NCBI RefSeq assembly: GCF_022134585.1 | Contig: NZ_JAKNCT010000002.1 | Location: 62,001-126,000 of the forward strand | Length of the DNA: 64,000 nt | Origin: Mesosutterella porci | Lineage (GTDB): Bacteria > Pseudomonadota > Gammaproteobacteria > Burkholderiales > Burkholderiaceae_F | Direction: 5' to 3' | Part shown: positions 7,804 to 16,123 of the stretch, in pieces | Position numbering within the stretch: position 1 is the stretch's first letter | Layout: every line of letters begins with the position of its first letter | Translations under genes and position numbers: made by a program | Notes under the pieces: generated by a model | Databases searched by the model: none | Told to the model about the DNA's origin: nothing | What the model saw: only the letters and a program-made list of their open reading frames with translations

Positions 7804-9216
7804 ATGACTGCTCCGAAGAACCTTTACGAAAAGATTTTGGAAACCCATACCGTCAAGCGGCTTGACGAAGGGACGATTCTTCTGTACGCCGACATTCACT
7901 TCGCCAATGAGTACACCAGCCCCCAAGCGTTCAGCGGACTCGCTCAGCGGGGTGCGCCGGTCCTGTCGCCGGATTCGCACCTGTGCGTTGTGGACCATAT
8001 CATTCCGACGGCGGACGTCACGCCGCGGGTGATAGCCGACCCGGCCAGCGCGAAGCAGGCCTCCACAATGCAGGAAAACTGCCTGCGCTTTGGGATAAAA
8101 GCGTTTTACGGTCCGAACGATCCCGGACAGGGCATTGAGCATGTGGTCATGGACGAGCAGGGGCTGGTCCGCCCCGGCATGGTCGTGATCTGCGGCGACA
8201 GCCACACGACGACGCACGGCGCACTGGGCGCTCTTGCATTCGGCATAGGGACGACGGAAATTGAGCATATTCTGGCGACCCAGACGCTCGTCTACAGGCT
8301 GGCCCGTTCAATGCTGATCACGATTTCGGGCCGGCTGCCAGCGTGTGCAGCGGCCAAAGACCTCGCGCTGGCCGTGTTGAGGAAGATATCCGCCCGGGGA
8401 GCCCTGGGCTGCGTGGTCGAGTATGCCGGCTCTGCGGTGGACAGCCTTTCCATTGAAGGACGGATGACGCTTTGCAATCTCACGGTCGAAGCAGGCGCCC
8501 GAGGCGCCCTGATCGCCCCCGATGAGAAGGCCGAGGCCTGGGTGGAAGAACACGCCGAGGATCTGCGCGGCGAGGAGCTCGAACGGGCGCGCGGCTACTG
8601 GAGGACGCTCAGGAGCGATCCTGGCGCGCACTATGACGTCCGGGTGGAATTCGACGCCTCCGGGATCGAGCCTATGGTGACCTGGGGGACGAGCCCGGAT
8701 CAGTCGGTCGGGATTTCCGAGGCCATTCCCGAGCCGGGTTCCTTTCCCGATCCCATCGCGCGGGAGGCTGCGTGCCGCGGGCTGCGCTATCAGGGGCTTC
8801 AGCCTGGAATGAAGATGGAGGGCGTTCCGATTCAGCATGTCTTCATCGGTTCCTGCACCAATGCCCGGCTGCCGGACCTGCAGGCCGCGGCAGCGCTGCT
8901 TAAGGGGCGGCATGTGGCCCCCGGAGTCCGGGCTCAGGTCGTGCCGGGCTCGATGAGCGTGCGCCGCGAGGCCGAAGCGATGGGGTTAGACCGGATTTTC
9001 AAGGCGGCGGGATTCGAATGGCGAAAGAGCGGCTGCTCGCTGTGCCTCGCGATGAACGACGATGTGCTTCAGCCGGGTGTGCGCTGCGTCTCCACGACGA
9101 ATCGAAATTTTGAAGGACGTCAGGGAGCGGGCAGCCGCACGCATCTGGCGAGCCCGCAGATGGCAGCCGCCGCAGCCGTTGCGGGATGCATCACCGACTG
9201 GCGGAAAATGGCCTAA
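7804..9216 (+). CDS. leuC: 3-isopropylmalate dehydratase, large subunit
   Basis: With LeuD it isomerises 2- to 3-isopropylmalate in leucine synthesis, using a 4Fe-4S cluster. Three cluster cysteines are visible: G-S-C-T-N-A-R (near residue 349) and C-S-L-C (near 410 and 413). D-S-H-T-T-T-H-G-A-L-G-A-L-A-F-G-I-G-T is the family signature. The length of 470 aa fits the bacterial LeuC class. GGGAGGT lies a few nt before the ATG at 7804, which fixes the start even though the frame is open far upstream. leuD follows after 12 bp. leuA and leuB are not in the window. Confidence 0.96.
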   Translation: MTAPKNLYEKILETHTVKRLDEGTILLYADIHFANEYTSPQAFSGLAQRGAPVLSPDSHLCVVDHIIPTADVTPRVIADPASAKQASTMQENCLRFGIKAFYGPNDPGQGIEHVVMDEQGLVRPGMVVICGDSHTTTHGALGALAFGIGTTEIEHILATQTLVYRLARSMLITISGRLPACAAAKDLALAVLRKISARGALGCVVEYAGSAVDSLSIEGRMTLCNLTVEAGARGALIAPDEKAEAWVEEHAEDLRGEELERARGYWRTLRSDPGAHYDVRVEFDASGIEPMVTWGTSPDQSVGISEAIPEPGSFPDPIAREAACRGLRYQGLQPGMKMEGVPIQHVFIGSCTNARLPDLQAAAALLKGRHVAPGVRAQVVPGSMSVRREAEAMGLDRIFKAAGFEWRKSGCSLCLAMNDDVLQPGVRCVSTTNRNFEGRQGAGSRTHLASPQMAAAAAVAGCITDWRKMA

Positions 9217-9228
9217 GGAGTGATCAGA

Positions 9229-9879
9229 ATGGAAAAGCTGGTGACGGTTGAATCGGTTGCGCTGCCGCTGCCGATCGATAACCTCGACACGGATCAGATC
9301 ATGCCCAAGCAGTTTCTGAGAGGGATAGACAAGAAAGGGCTCGACCGGGGGGCCTTTTATGACCTGCGCTTTAATCCCGACGGCAGCCCCAGGCCCGGCA
9401 GCGTTTTCAACCGACCGGAATACCGGGGATCGCAGATCATTGTCTCAAGACCGAACTTTGGCTGCGGCTCATCCAGGGAGCATGCAGTTTGGGGAACGCT
9501 GCAGCTGGGCTTCCGCGTGGTCATAGCGCCCAGCTTCGGCGAGATTTTTTATTCGAACTGCTTCAACAACGGGCTGCTCGCGGCCCGCGTGTCCCCGGAG
9601 GACGGCGACGAGCTGCTGCGGCTGTCCAGCGGCTGCAAGCCCGCGATTCTCACGGTGGACGTCGAAAAAAGGGAGATCCGCTGCGGGGACAGGAAATGGA
9701 GCTTTCTGCTCTCGGAGCGACACCGCACCATGTTGTTGGAAGGGCTGGATCTGGTCGGAGCCACATTGAAAAAGGATCTTCAGCTGATCGAAGACTTCAG
9801 GCGGCGCCATGAGCAGGAATTCCCCTGGATGGCCCGTCTGGCTGGAAAAAGAAAAGTGTGCCGCGGCAGCCAGGCCTGA
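9229..9879 (+). CDS. leuD: 3-isopropylmalate dehydratase, small subunit
   Basis: Swivelling domain of isopropylmalate isomerase, partner of LeuC. Motifs include N-L-D-T-D-Q-I-M-P-K-Q-F-L (residues near 17-29) and F-G-C-G-S-S-R-E-H-A, the substrate-recognition loop, followed by F-G-E-I-F-Y-S-N-C-F-N-N-G-L-L. The ATG at 9229 has AAGGAG 8 nt upstream; a GTG at 9220 lies inside that ribosome site and is rejected. The length is 216 aa. The gene meets trmL tail to tail about 48 bp later with no obvious T-tailed terminator. Confidence 0.96.
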   Translation: MEKLVTVESVALPLPIDNLDTDQIMPKQFLRGIDKKGLDRGAFYDLRFNPDGSPRPGSVFNRPEYRGSQIIVSRPNFGCGSSREHAVWGTLQLGFRVVIAPSFGEIFYSNCFNNGLLAARVSPEDGDELLRLSSGCKPAILTVDVEKREIRCGDRKWSFLLSERHRTMLLEGLDLVGATLKKDLQLIEDFRRRHEQEFPWMARLAGKRKVCRGSQA

Positions 9880-9927
9880 AAGCTCAAACCCGCAATGATG
9901 CTCCAATTCCTCTTTGAGGTGCGGGGG

Positions 9928-10401
9928 CTAGACGGCCCCTGCGTAACCGTTTTGCCGCCAGGCTTCATAAACGGTGATGGCGACAGCGTTTGAGAGATTA
10001 AGCGAGCGATTGCCGGGCATCATCGGCAGCCGGATCCTTTGGGCGTCGTCGAAGAACTCCTGCTGAAGCTGCAGCGGCAGCCCCTGGCTCTCACAGCCGA
10101 AGACGAGCCAGCAGCCTGGGCGGAAGGCGGTCTGAGAGAGAGAGCTCCGGGCGTGGGAGGAGAAGGCGTACATGTCGGCGCGCTCGGGGCGGCACTCCTT
10201 CATAAAGGCGCTCCAGCTCTCGTGCACCTGAAGGCTGGCGTATTCGCGATAGTCCAGCCCGGCCCGCCTGAGCAGGTGATCTTCCAAAGAAAAGCCCAGA
10301 GGACGGATCAGGTGCAGGTCGCTGCCGGTGTTGGCGGCGAGGCGTATGACGTTGCCCGTGTTAGGAGGAATTTCCGGGTAGACGAGGACGATGTGGAACA
10401 T
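9928..10401 (-). CDS. trmL: tRNA (cytidine(34)-2'-O)-methyltransferase TrmL
   Basis: A small SPOUT-family enzyme that 2'-O-methylates the wobble base of leucine tRNAs. The knot motifs are present: P[11 protein letters not shown] at the N-terminus, [12 protein letters not shown] in the middle, and [18 protein letters not shown] at the C-terminus. The length of 157 aa equals the family norm. It begins 3 bp after the rpoH stop codon, so it is probably translated from the same transcript. Confidence 0.94.
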   Translation of the reverse strand: MFHIVLVYPEIPPNTGNVIRLAANTGSDLHLIRPLGFSLEDHLLRRAGLDYREYASLQVHESWSAFMKECRPERADMYAFSSHARSSLSQTAFRPGCWLVFGCESQGLPLQLQQEFFDDAQRIRLPMMPGNRSLNLSNAVAITVYEAWRQNGYAGAV

Positions 10402-10404
10402 GTC

Positions 10405-11337
<933 letters not shown>

Positions 11338-11384
11338 TGGATGAATCGTAGCACCGAAGGATGCGGCTTTCGCGGCAGGGCTTT

Positions 11385-12281
11385 TCAGGCCGTGCGGTTC
11401 TCGATGAGACTCGCAAGGCCGGCCAGGACTCCTCCCAGGACGGCTGCGGCCGCAGCGAACCCGAGCTGCCAGAGGGCCGGAGCGGGCTCAAAGCTGATGG
11501 GCAGGCTGTACAGGCTGAAGGCCTCGGTGACAGACGGAGCAAGCCTGCTCACGGTGAGATCGCTCAGCGCCAGCGCGGTTATGGCGGCGATAAAAAAGAC
11601 GAAGGCCCCTCGCCAGGCGTCGGGGCGGCTGACGAACCAGGGGGATGCGCCCAGTGTCCTCAGGGTTTTCGCAGAGCGAGGGGTGACGGCCGTGGTGAGC
11701 GAGGCTCCGCACACCAGAACGAAAAGGAGCAGCGTGCCGGGCACCGCGCACACGAGGACCCCGAACTCGGTGAGAGCCTTCTTCAGCGCGGCGAGCTTGG
11801 TGTTCCAGGTGCTGTCATAGGCTACCGAGTCCACGGCGTTGCTTTTCTCGATGGCTGCGGCGGTTGACCGGACGGTTGATTCGGTGGCTTCGGTGTCGAC
11901 GGAGGCCAGAATGATATTGGGCAGGGGATTGTCCTCCGGCTGGGAGTACTGGCCTTGCGTCGTCTGGTCAATCTGCCTCAGGGCTTCTTCGGGCGAGACG
12001 ACCCTTGCTGCGGTGATGCCCGGGAGGCTTCCGATCGACGCCCTCAGGGTTTCGAGCTGTCCTTGGCCGATGCCGTGGACGGTGAACACGGTGATTTCCT
12101 GTGCGGGCGATATGCTACTGATTGGAGCGTAGAGGCTGTGCGCAATGGAAAGGGCTATCAACGGGCAGCTCAGAGCAAGCGTGACGATGGCGTAGGAGAG
12201 CAGGGCCGGCCCCTTGCGCGAGAACAGCCCCTGCAGGAACTGTCGGAAAGCCCAGTACCAGGCCGCTGTCAGTTTAGGCAT
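11385..12281 (-). CDS. ftsX: Cell-division permease-like protein FtsX
   Basis: Membrane half of the FtsEX complex, which activates septal peptidoglycan hydrolases through EnvC. Four hydrophobic segments fit the family: one near the N-terminus, a large periplasmic loop of about 110 residues, then three towards the C-terminus. I chose the ATG at 12281 because GGAG lies about 10 nt upstream and because it overlaps the ftsE stop by 8 nt. A longer frame starts at 12302. The length is 298 aa, somewhat shorter than the E. coli protein. EnvC is encoded at 3.2-4.6 kb. Confidence 0.88.
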   Translation of the reverse strand: MPKLTAAWYWAFRQFLQGLFSRKGPALLSYAIVTLALSCPLIALSIAHSLYAPISSISPAQEITVFTVHGIGQGQLETLRASIGSLPGITAARVVSPEEALRQIDQTTQGQYSQPEDNPLPNIILASVDTEATESTVRSTAAAIEKSNAVDSVAYDSTWNTKLAALKKALTEFGVLVCAVPGTLLLFVLVCGASLTTAVTPRSAKTLRTLGASPWFVSRPDAWRGAFVFFIAAITALALSDLTVSRLAPSVTEAFSLYSLPISFEPAPALWQLGFAAAAAVLGGVLAGLASLIENRTA

Positions 12282-12927
12282 GATGCAGTTTCTCCATGTC
12301 AATGGCCAGAACTCCTGCGGCGGGCAGCGGGGACGAGCTTACGGCAATGACGGCTCCGCCCTGTCGGGCGTACTGCCCGAGCAACGACATCACAAGCTGG
12401 GTTTTCTGCGCGTCCAGCCGTGCCGTCGGTTCGTCGGCGAGGATGAGCATGGGCTGGTGAACCAGGGCGAGGGCGAGGCAGGCGAGTTGCCGAGTGCCGT
12501 TGGAGAGGCTGTGCAGCCTCTCGGAAGCGAGGGGGGTGAGCCCGCACAGCCCGAGCGCCTGAGCTGTCAGCCGGCTGGCCTCCCCGAGGCTGTAGCCGGC
12601 CAGGAGAGCGGGCAGCAGGACTGCGTTTTCGAGCGTCTCGTCGTCCTGGGGCAGCGCCTCCAGACTCATGAAGCCGAAGCTGCGCCGCATGGCGCGAAGC
12701 TGGCCGGCGGAAAGGCGCGACAGGTCCTGCCCGGCCACCAGCACGCTGCCGGCGGCCGGCCGCACCAGGCCGGCTATGACCTTCAGAACCGTGGTCTTTC
12801 CGCATCCCGTCGGGCCGTAAAGGTCTAGAAACTGCCCCCGGCTCACGCTCAGCGTGAACCCCGAGAGGATGGGAAACAGGCCCCGTGAGGTGGTGACTTG
12901 GTGCAGCTCGATGAAATTGTCAGACAT
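12274..12927 (-). CDS. ftsE: Cell-division ATP-binding protein FtsE (divergent signature motif)
   Basis: ATPase subunit of FtsEX. The Walker A motif is G-P-T-G-C-G-K-T-T and the Walker B is M-L-I-L-A-D-E-P-T-A-R-L-D. The ABC signature, usually L/V-S-G-G-E/Q, reads L-S-N-G-T, which is unusual. The length of 217 aa is typical. The ATG at 12927 overlaps the ppx stop by 8 nt; the frame continues upstream only as an out-of-frame shadow of ppx. Identity rests on the tight coupling to ftsX and on ftsY and rpoH nearby. By sequence alone it could be any small ABC ATPase. Confidence 0.85.
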   Translation of the reverse strand: MSDNFIELHQVTTSRGLFPILSGFTLSVSRGQFLDLYGPTGCGKTTVLKVIAGLVRPAAGSVLVAGQDLSRLSAGQLRAMRRSFGFMSLEALPQDDETLENAVLLPALLAGYSLGEASRLTAQALGLCGLTPLASERLHSLSNGTRQLACLALALVHQPMLILADEPTARLDAQKTQLVMSLLGQYARQGGAVIAVSSSPLPAAGVLAIDMEKLHHA

Positions 12928-13849
12928 TTTGCTTGTGCATTGACTGCCAGTTTTCCAAAAGCTCGAAAAGCAGCCCGTAACGCAACGAACCGGCGGCAGT
13001 CTCCAGCCGCTGCAGGCCCAGGGATTTGAACAGCGCGCAAAGGATGGCGAGGCCGCCAGGAATGATGTCCCTGCGGTCGGGCTTGAGCCCCCGGAAGTTG
13101 AGCCGGGTGACGCAACCTGCCTCCGAGAACGCGCGCAGCGCGTGCGCAAGCACCTCTTCGCTGATCGCGCTTCCCCAGTTTTCGGAGCGCGCCAGAAGCT
13201 CGACTGCTCCGATCGTTCCGGCCGAGCCGTAGGCATGATCCCAGAGGGGGCGGCCGAAGCGGTGCGCTTCGGGGTCGAAAATTCGGCGGGCGCAGGCCAT
13301 GGCCTGGCAGAAACGCTCCTCGCTCAGCAGGCCGTCGCCAAAGAATCGCGCGGACATGTTAACGCTGCCCAGCGGGAAAGAGTCTGAACGCAGGACATTG
13401 CCGCCCCGCCCCAGGACCAGTTCCGTCGAAGCTCCGCCGATATCGATGACCAGCCGGGTTTCACTGCTTGGCGGCAGCGTGCATGCGCAGCCCTTGAACA
13501 CCAGCCTGCCCTCTTCCTGCCCGGAGATGATCTCGATGCGGTGCCCCAGCACTTTCTCGGCCTGTCCTATGAAGTCGGCCGCATTGGTGGCGCAGCGCAG
13601 GGCCTGGGTCCCTACGGCCTTCACGCAGTCGGGAGCCATGCCTTTGATCACCATGGAAAAGCCGTAGAGCGCGATCAGGGCCTTCTCCTGGATTTTCTTC
13701 GACAGCGCCCCTTCGGCAGTCAGCCCGCCGGCGAGCCGGACCGTTTCCTTGATGTATTTTTCGGAGATGAATCTTCGGCCGATGAAGTGCCCGGCCTCCA
13801 GACGAAAGCTGTTGGAGCCGAGGTCAATGGCCGCAAACCGTTCGGTCAT
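12920..13849 (-). CDS. Ppx/GppA-family phosphatase
   Basis: Family enzymes hydrolyse inorganic polyphosphate or pppGpp. The N-terminal phosphate loop A-A-I-D-L-G-S-N-S-F-R-L and the second loop V-I-D-I-G-G-A-S-T-E-L-V are both intact, as is G-S-A-G-T-I-G. At 309 aa it contains only the two actin-like domains and lacks the C-terminal HD-type region of long Ppx. It lies between ftsY (15 bp upstream) and ftsE (8-nt overlap), so it is embedded in the ftsYEX transcription unit. The substrate cannot be told from sequence. Confidence 0.9.
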   Translation of the reverse strand: MTERFAAIDLGSNSFRLEAGHFIGRRFISEKYIKETVRLAGGLTAEGALSKKIQEKALIALYGFSMVIKGMAPDCVKAVGTQALRCATNAADFIGQAEKVLGHRIEIISGQEEGRLVFKGCACTLPPSSETRLVIDIGGASTELVLGRGGNVLRSDSFPLGSVNMSARFFGDGLLSEERFCQAMACARRIFDPEAHRFGRPLWDHAYGSAGTIGAVELLARSENWGSAISEEVLAHALRAFSEAGCVTRLNFRGLKPDRRDIIPGGLAILCALFKSLGLQRLETAAGSLRYGLLFELLENWQSMHKQNV

Positions 13850-13864
13850 GAAGCGCGGCCTCCC

Positions 13865-14956
13865 TTACTGCTCCTGTCCGGTGCCGACAAGCGCCCGCGC
13901 GAACTCTTCGGCCTTGAAGGGCTGCAGGTCGTTGATCGATTCCCCGACGCCGATGAAGTAGATGGGAAGGGGACGTCCCCTTCTCATCTCCGCGATGGCG
14001 AGCAGCACGCCGCCCTTTGCGGTGCCGTCCAGCTTGGTCACAATGAGGCCGGTCAGTCCCACGGCCTCGTCGAACTGCCGGACCTGGGCCAGGGCGTTCT
14101 GCCCGTTGGTTCCGTCCAGGACCAGGATCACCTCATGGGGGGCGCCCGCAAGGGCTTTGCCCTGTGAGCGCTTGATTCGCACGAGCTCATCCATGAGCCG
14201 CGCCTGCGTGGGCAGCCTTCCTGCCGTATCGGCCAGCACGACGTCTATGTGCTTCGCCCGGGCTGAGGCGATGGCGTCGAAGATCACGGCGGCTGGATCG
14301 GCGCCCTGCTGGGCTACAACGTGAACATTGTTGCGCTCGCCCCAGACCTCGAGCTGTTCGCGGGCCGCGGCTCTGAAGGTGTCGCCCGCAGCGAGCAGCA
14401 CGGACTTGCCCTGGCCGGAGAGCCATTTCGCAATCTTTCCAATGGAAGTGGTTTTGCCCGCGCCGTTGACCCCTGCCATCATGATGACCAGCGGAGAGGC
14501 CTGGTCGAGTCTGAGCGGCTTTTCGCAGGGCTCGAGCAGCGACGCGATGATGGAGATGAGTTCGCCGCGGACCTCATCCTGGGTCTGCAGGCCTTTCAGC
14601 TTGATGGCGTCCTTCAGCTCCCCGATGATTCTTTCGGAGGCCGGCAGCCCCGCGTCGGCGGTGATCAGTCCGTCCTGAAGGTTCTCAAGGAACTCTTCAT
14701 CTATTTTTCCGCCGGAAAAAAGTCCGTAGAGGTTGACCCTCGTACGGGTGAGGCCCCGCTTTAGGCGGGAAAACCAGGAATTGCCGGCTGAGTCCTCCTG
14801 CGGAGGCGAAGGCGGCGTCGGGGCCGGCTCTTCGCGCGCGGGCTCTTTATTAAAATGCCGGGAGAACCAGGAGGATTTTTCCTCAGGCGAGCTGCGCTGC
14901 TCGTCCTGCGCGTCCGCAGAAGCGTCCTTGTTCTTTTTGCCGAAGAAAAAAGCCAT
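13865..14956 (-). CDS. ftsY: Signal recognition particle receptor FtsY
   Basis: SRP receptor GTPase that docks ribosome-nascent chains at the inner membrane. An acidic/charged N-terminal A domain (about residues 1-60) precedes the NG domain. GTPase motifs: [13 protein letters not shown] (G1), D-T-F-R-A-A-A-R-E-Q-L, D-T-A-G-R-L, and T-K-L-D-G-T-A-K-G-G. The length is 363 aa. It is the first gene of the leftward division block, and its ATG lies only 9 bp from the divergent rsmD start. Confidence 0.97.
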   Translation of the reverse strand: MAFFFGKKNKDASADAQDEQRSSPEEKSSWFSRHFNKEPAREEPAPTPPSPPQEDSAGNSWFSRLKRGLTRTRVNLYGLFSGGKIDEEFLENLQDGLITADAGLPASERIIGELKDAIKLKGLQTQDEVRGELISIIASLLEPCEKPLRLDQASPLVIMMAGVNGAGKTTSIGKIAKWLSGQGKSVLLAAGDTFRAAAREQLEVWGERNNVHVVAQQGADPAAVIFDAIASARAKHIDVVLADTAGRLPTQARLMDELVRIKRSQGKALAGAPHEVILVLDGTNGQNALAQVRQFDEAVGLTGLIVTKLDGTAKGGVLLAIAEMRRGRPLPIYFIGVGESINDLQPFKAEEFARALVGTGQEQ

Positions 14957-14965
14957 AATGAAACG

Positions 14966-15598
14966 ATGGGAAAAAGGAAAAATTTACAGCAGTCAAGTTT
15001 AGCAACTCGGGAGAAAAAAACAGGGCTGGTGCGGATAGGTTCCGGGAAATGGAAGCGCACACCGCTGCCTGTTATGGATCTTGAGGGGCTCAGGCCCACC
15101 GGGAGCCGCATCCGCGAGACGGTGTTCGACTGGATGCGCTTCCTGCTGGGAGACTTCTCCGGAAAGAAGGCTCTGGACATGTTTGCAGGCAGCGGCGCGC
15201 TTGGACTGGAATTCGCAAGCCGCGGCGGCAGTGCCGTCCTTATCGAGAAGGACCGGAGAAACGCCGCTGCCCTCTCCGAGGTGGTGCGGCGCCTGCACGC
15301 CCTCTCCGAGGTGTCGGTGGTCTGCGGCGACAGCCTGTCGGCCTGCCAGCGCTGGCCGGATGGCAACTTCGATGTCATTTTCATAGACCCCCCTTTCAGC
15401 TCCGGGCTGCATGAGCCGGCGCTTCAGGCGGTGCGTCGGCTGCTCACGCCCGGCGGGCTCGTTTACTACGAGACGCCGGCAGAACTCGAAGAGCCGCTAC
15501 CCTCCGGCTGGCGCGCTCTCCGGCAGGGTGTGTCCGGGGCCGTGGACTATCGGATCCTCTCCAGAGCTCCGGAGGCCGAGGAAGGTGAATCCAAATGA
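14966..15598 (+). CDS. rsmD: 16S rRNA (guanine(966)-N2)-methyltransferase RsmD
   Basis: Methylates G966 of 16S rRNA. The SAM-binding motif D-M-F-A-G-S-G-A-L-G-L-E-F and the catalytic I-D-P-P-F are visible, along with R-P-T-G-S-R-I-R-E-T-V-F near the N-terminus. The ATG at 14966 gives 210 aa. The frame runs further upstream, but that part overlaps ftsY on the other strand and looks random. No strong Shine-Dalgarno is visible. It overlaps coaD by 4 nt (ATGA), a common pairing. Confidence 0.94.
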   Translation: MGKRKNLQQSSLATREKKTGLVRIGSGKWKRTPLPVMDLEGLRPTGSRIRETVFDWMRFLLGDFSGKKALDMFAGSGALGLEFASRGGSAVLIEKDRRNAAALSEVVRRLHALSEVSVVCGDSLSACQRWPDGNFDVIFIDPPFSSGLHEPALQAVRRLLTPGGLVYYETPAELEEPLPSGWRALRQGVSGAVDYRILSRAPEAEEGESK

Positions 15599-16110
15599 AG
15601 CCAGTGCGTGCGGTGTACCCCGGGACTTTTGATCCATTCACCCTGGGCCACAGGGATATTCTCGAGCGCGCCGCCGGGCTGTTCTCACACGTGACGGTGG
15701 CCGTGGCGGAGAGCACGCTCAAGAAAACGCTGTTTTCGGCGCAGGAGCGGGCGGCTCTGGCTGAGGGCGAAATCAAGGGGATCCCCAATGCAGACGTCAG
15801 GATTTTCAGGGGGCTTTTGAGGGACTTCGTCCTGCAGGAGGGGTACGGAGCCATTGTTCGAGGGATCCGCGGTGTCTCGGACTTCAGCTACGAGGTGCAG
15901 ATGGCCGGCGTGAACCGCATGCTGGTGCCGGAGGCGGAGACCCTGTTCCTGATGACGCAGCCGAGCCTCGAATTTGTGACGTCGTCAAGCGTCCGCGAGA
16001 TCGGAGCCTTGGGAGGCAGCCTTGAAGGCTTCGTCTCGGAGAGCGTGGCGAAAGCCGTGAGGGCCAAGTTCGGCCGGGCCGAAAGCTCCGCTTGGTCCGA
16101 GCGGCGCTGA
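15595..16110 (+). CDS. coaD: Phosphopantetheine adenylyltransferase
   Basis: Fourth step of coenzyme A synthesis: transfers AMP to 4'-phosphopantetheine. The nucleotidyltransferase motif appears as P-G-T-F-D-P-F-T-L-G-H (residues 9-19) and the second motif as S-S-S-V-R-E-I. I-V-R-G-I-R is also present. The length of 171 aa is normal. The start overlaps the rsmD stop (ATGA). Confidence 0.96.
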   Translation: MKPVRAVYPGTFDPFTLGHRDILERAAGLFSHVTVAVAESTLKKTLFSAQERAALAEGEIKGIPNADVRIFRGLLRDFVLQEGYGAIVRGIRGVSDFSYEVQMAGVNRMLVPEAETLFLMTQPSLEFVTSSSVREIGALGGSLEGFVSESVAKAVRAKFGRAESSAWSERR

Positions 16111-16123
16111 AGGCCGCTCCGAT

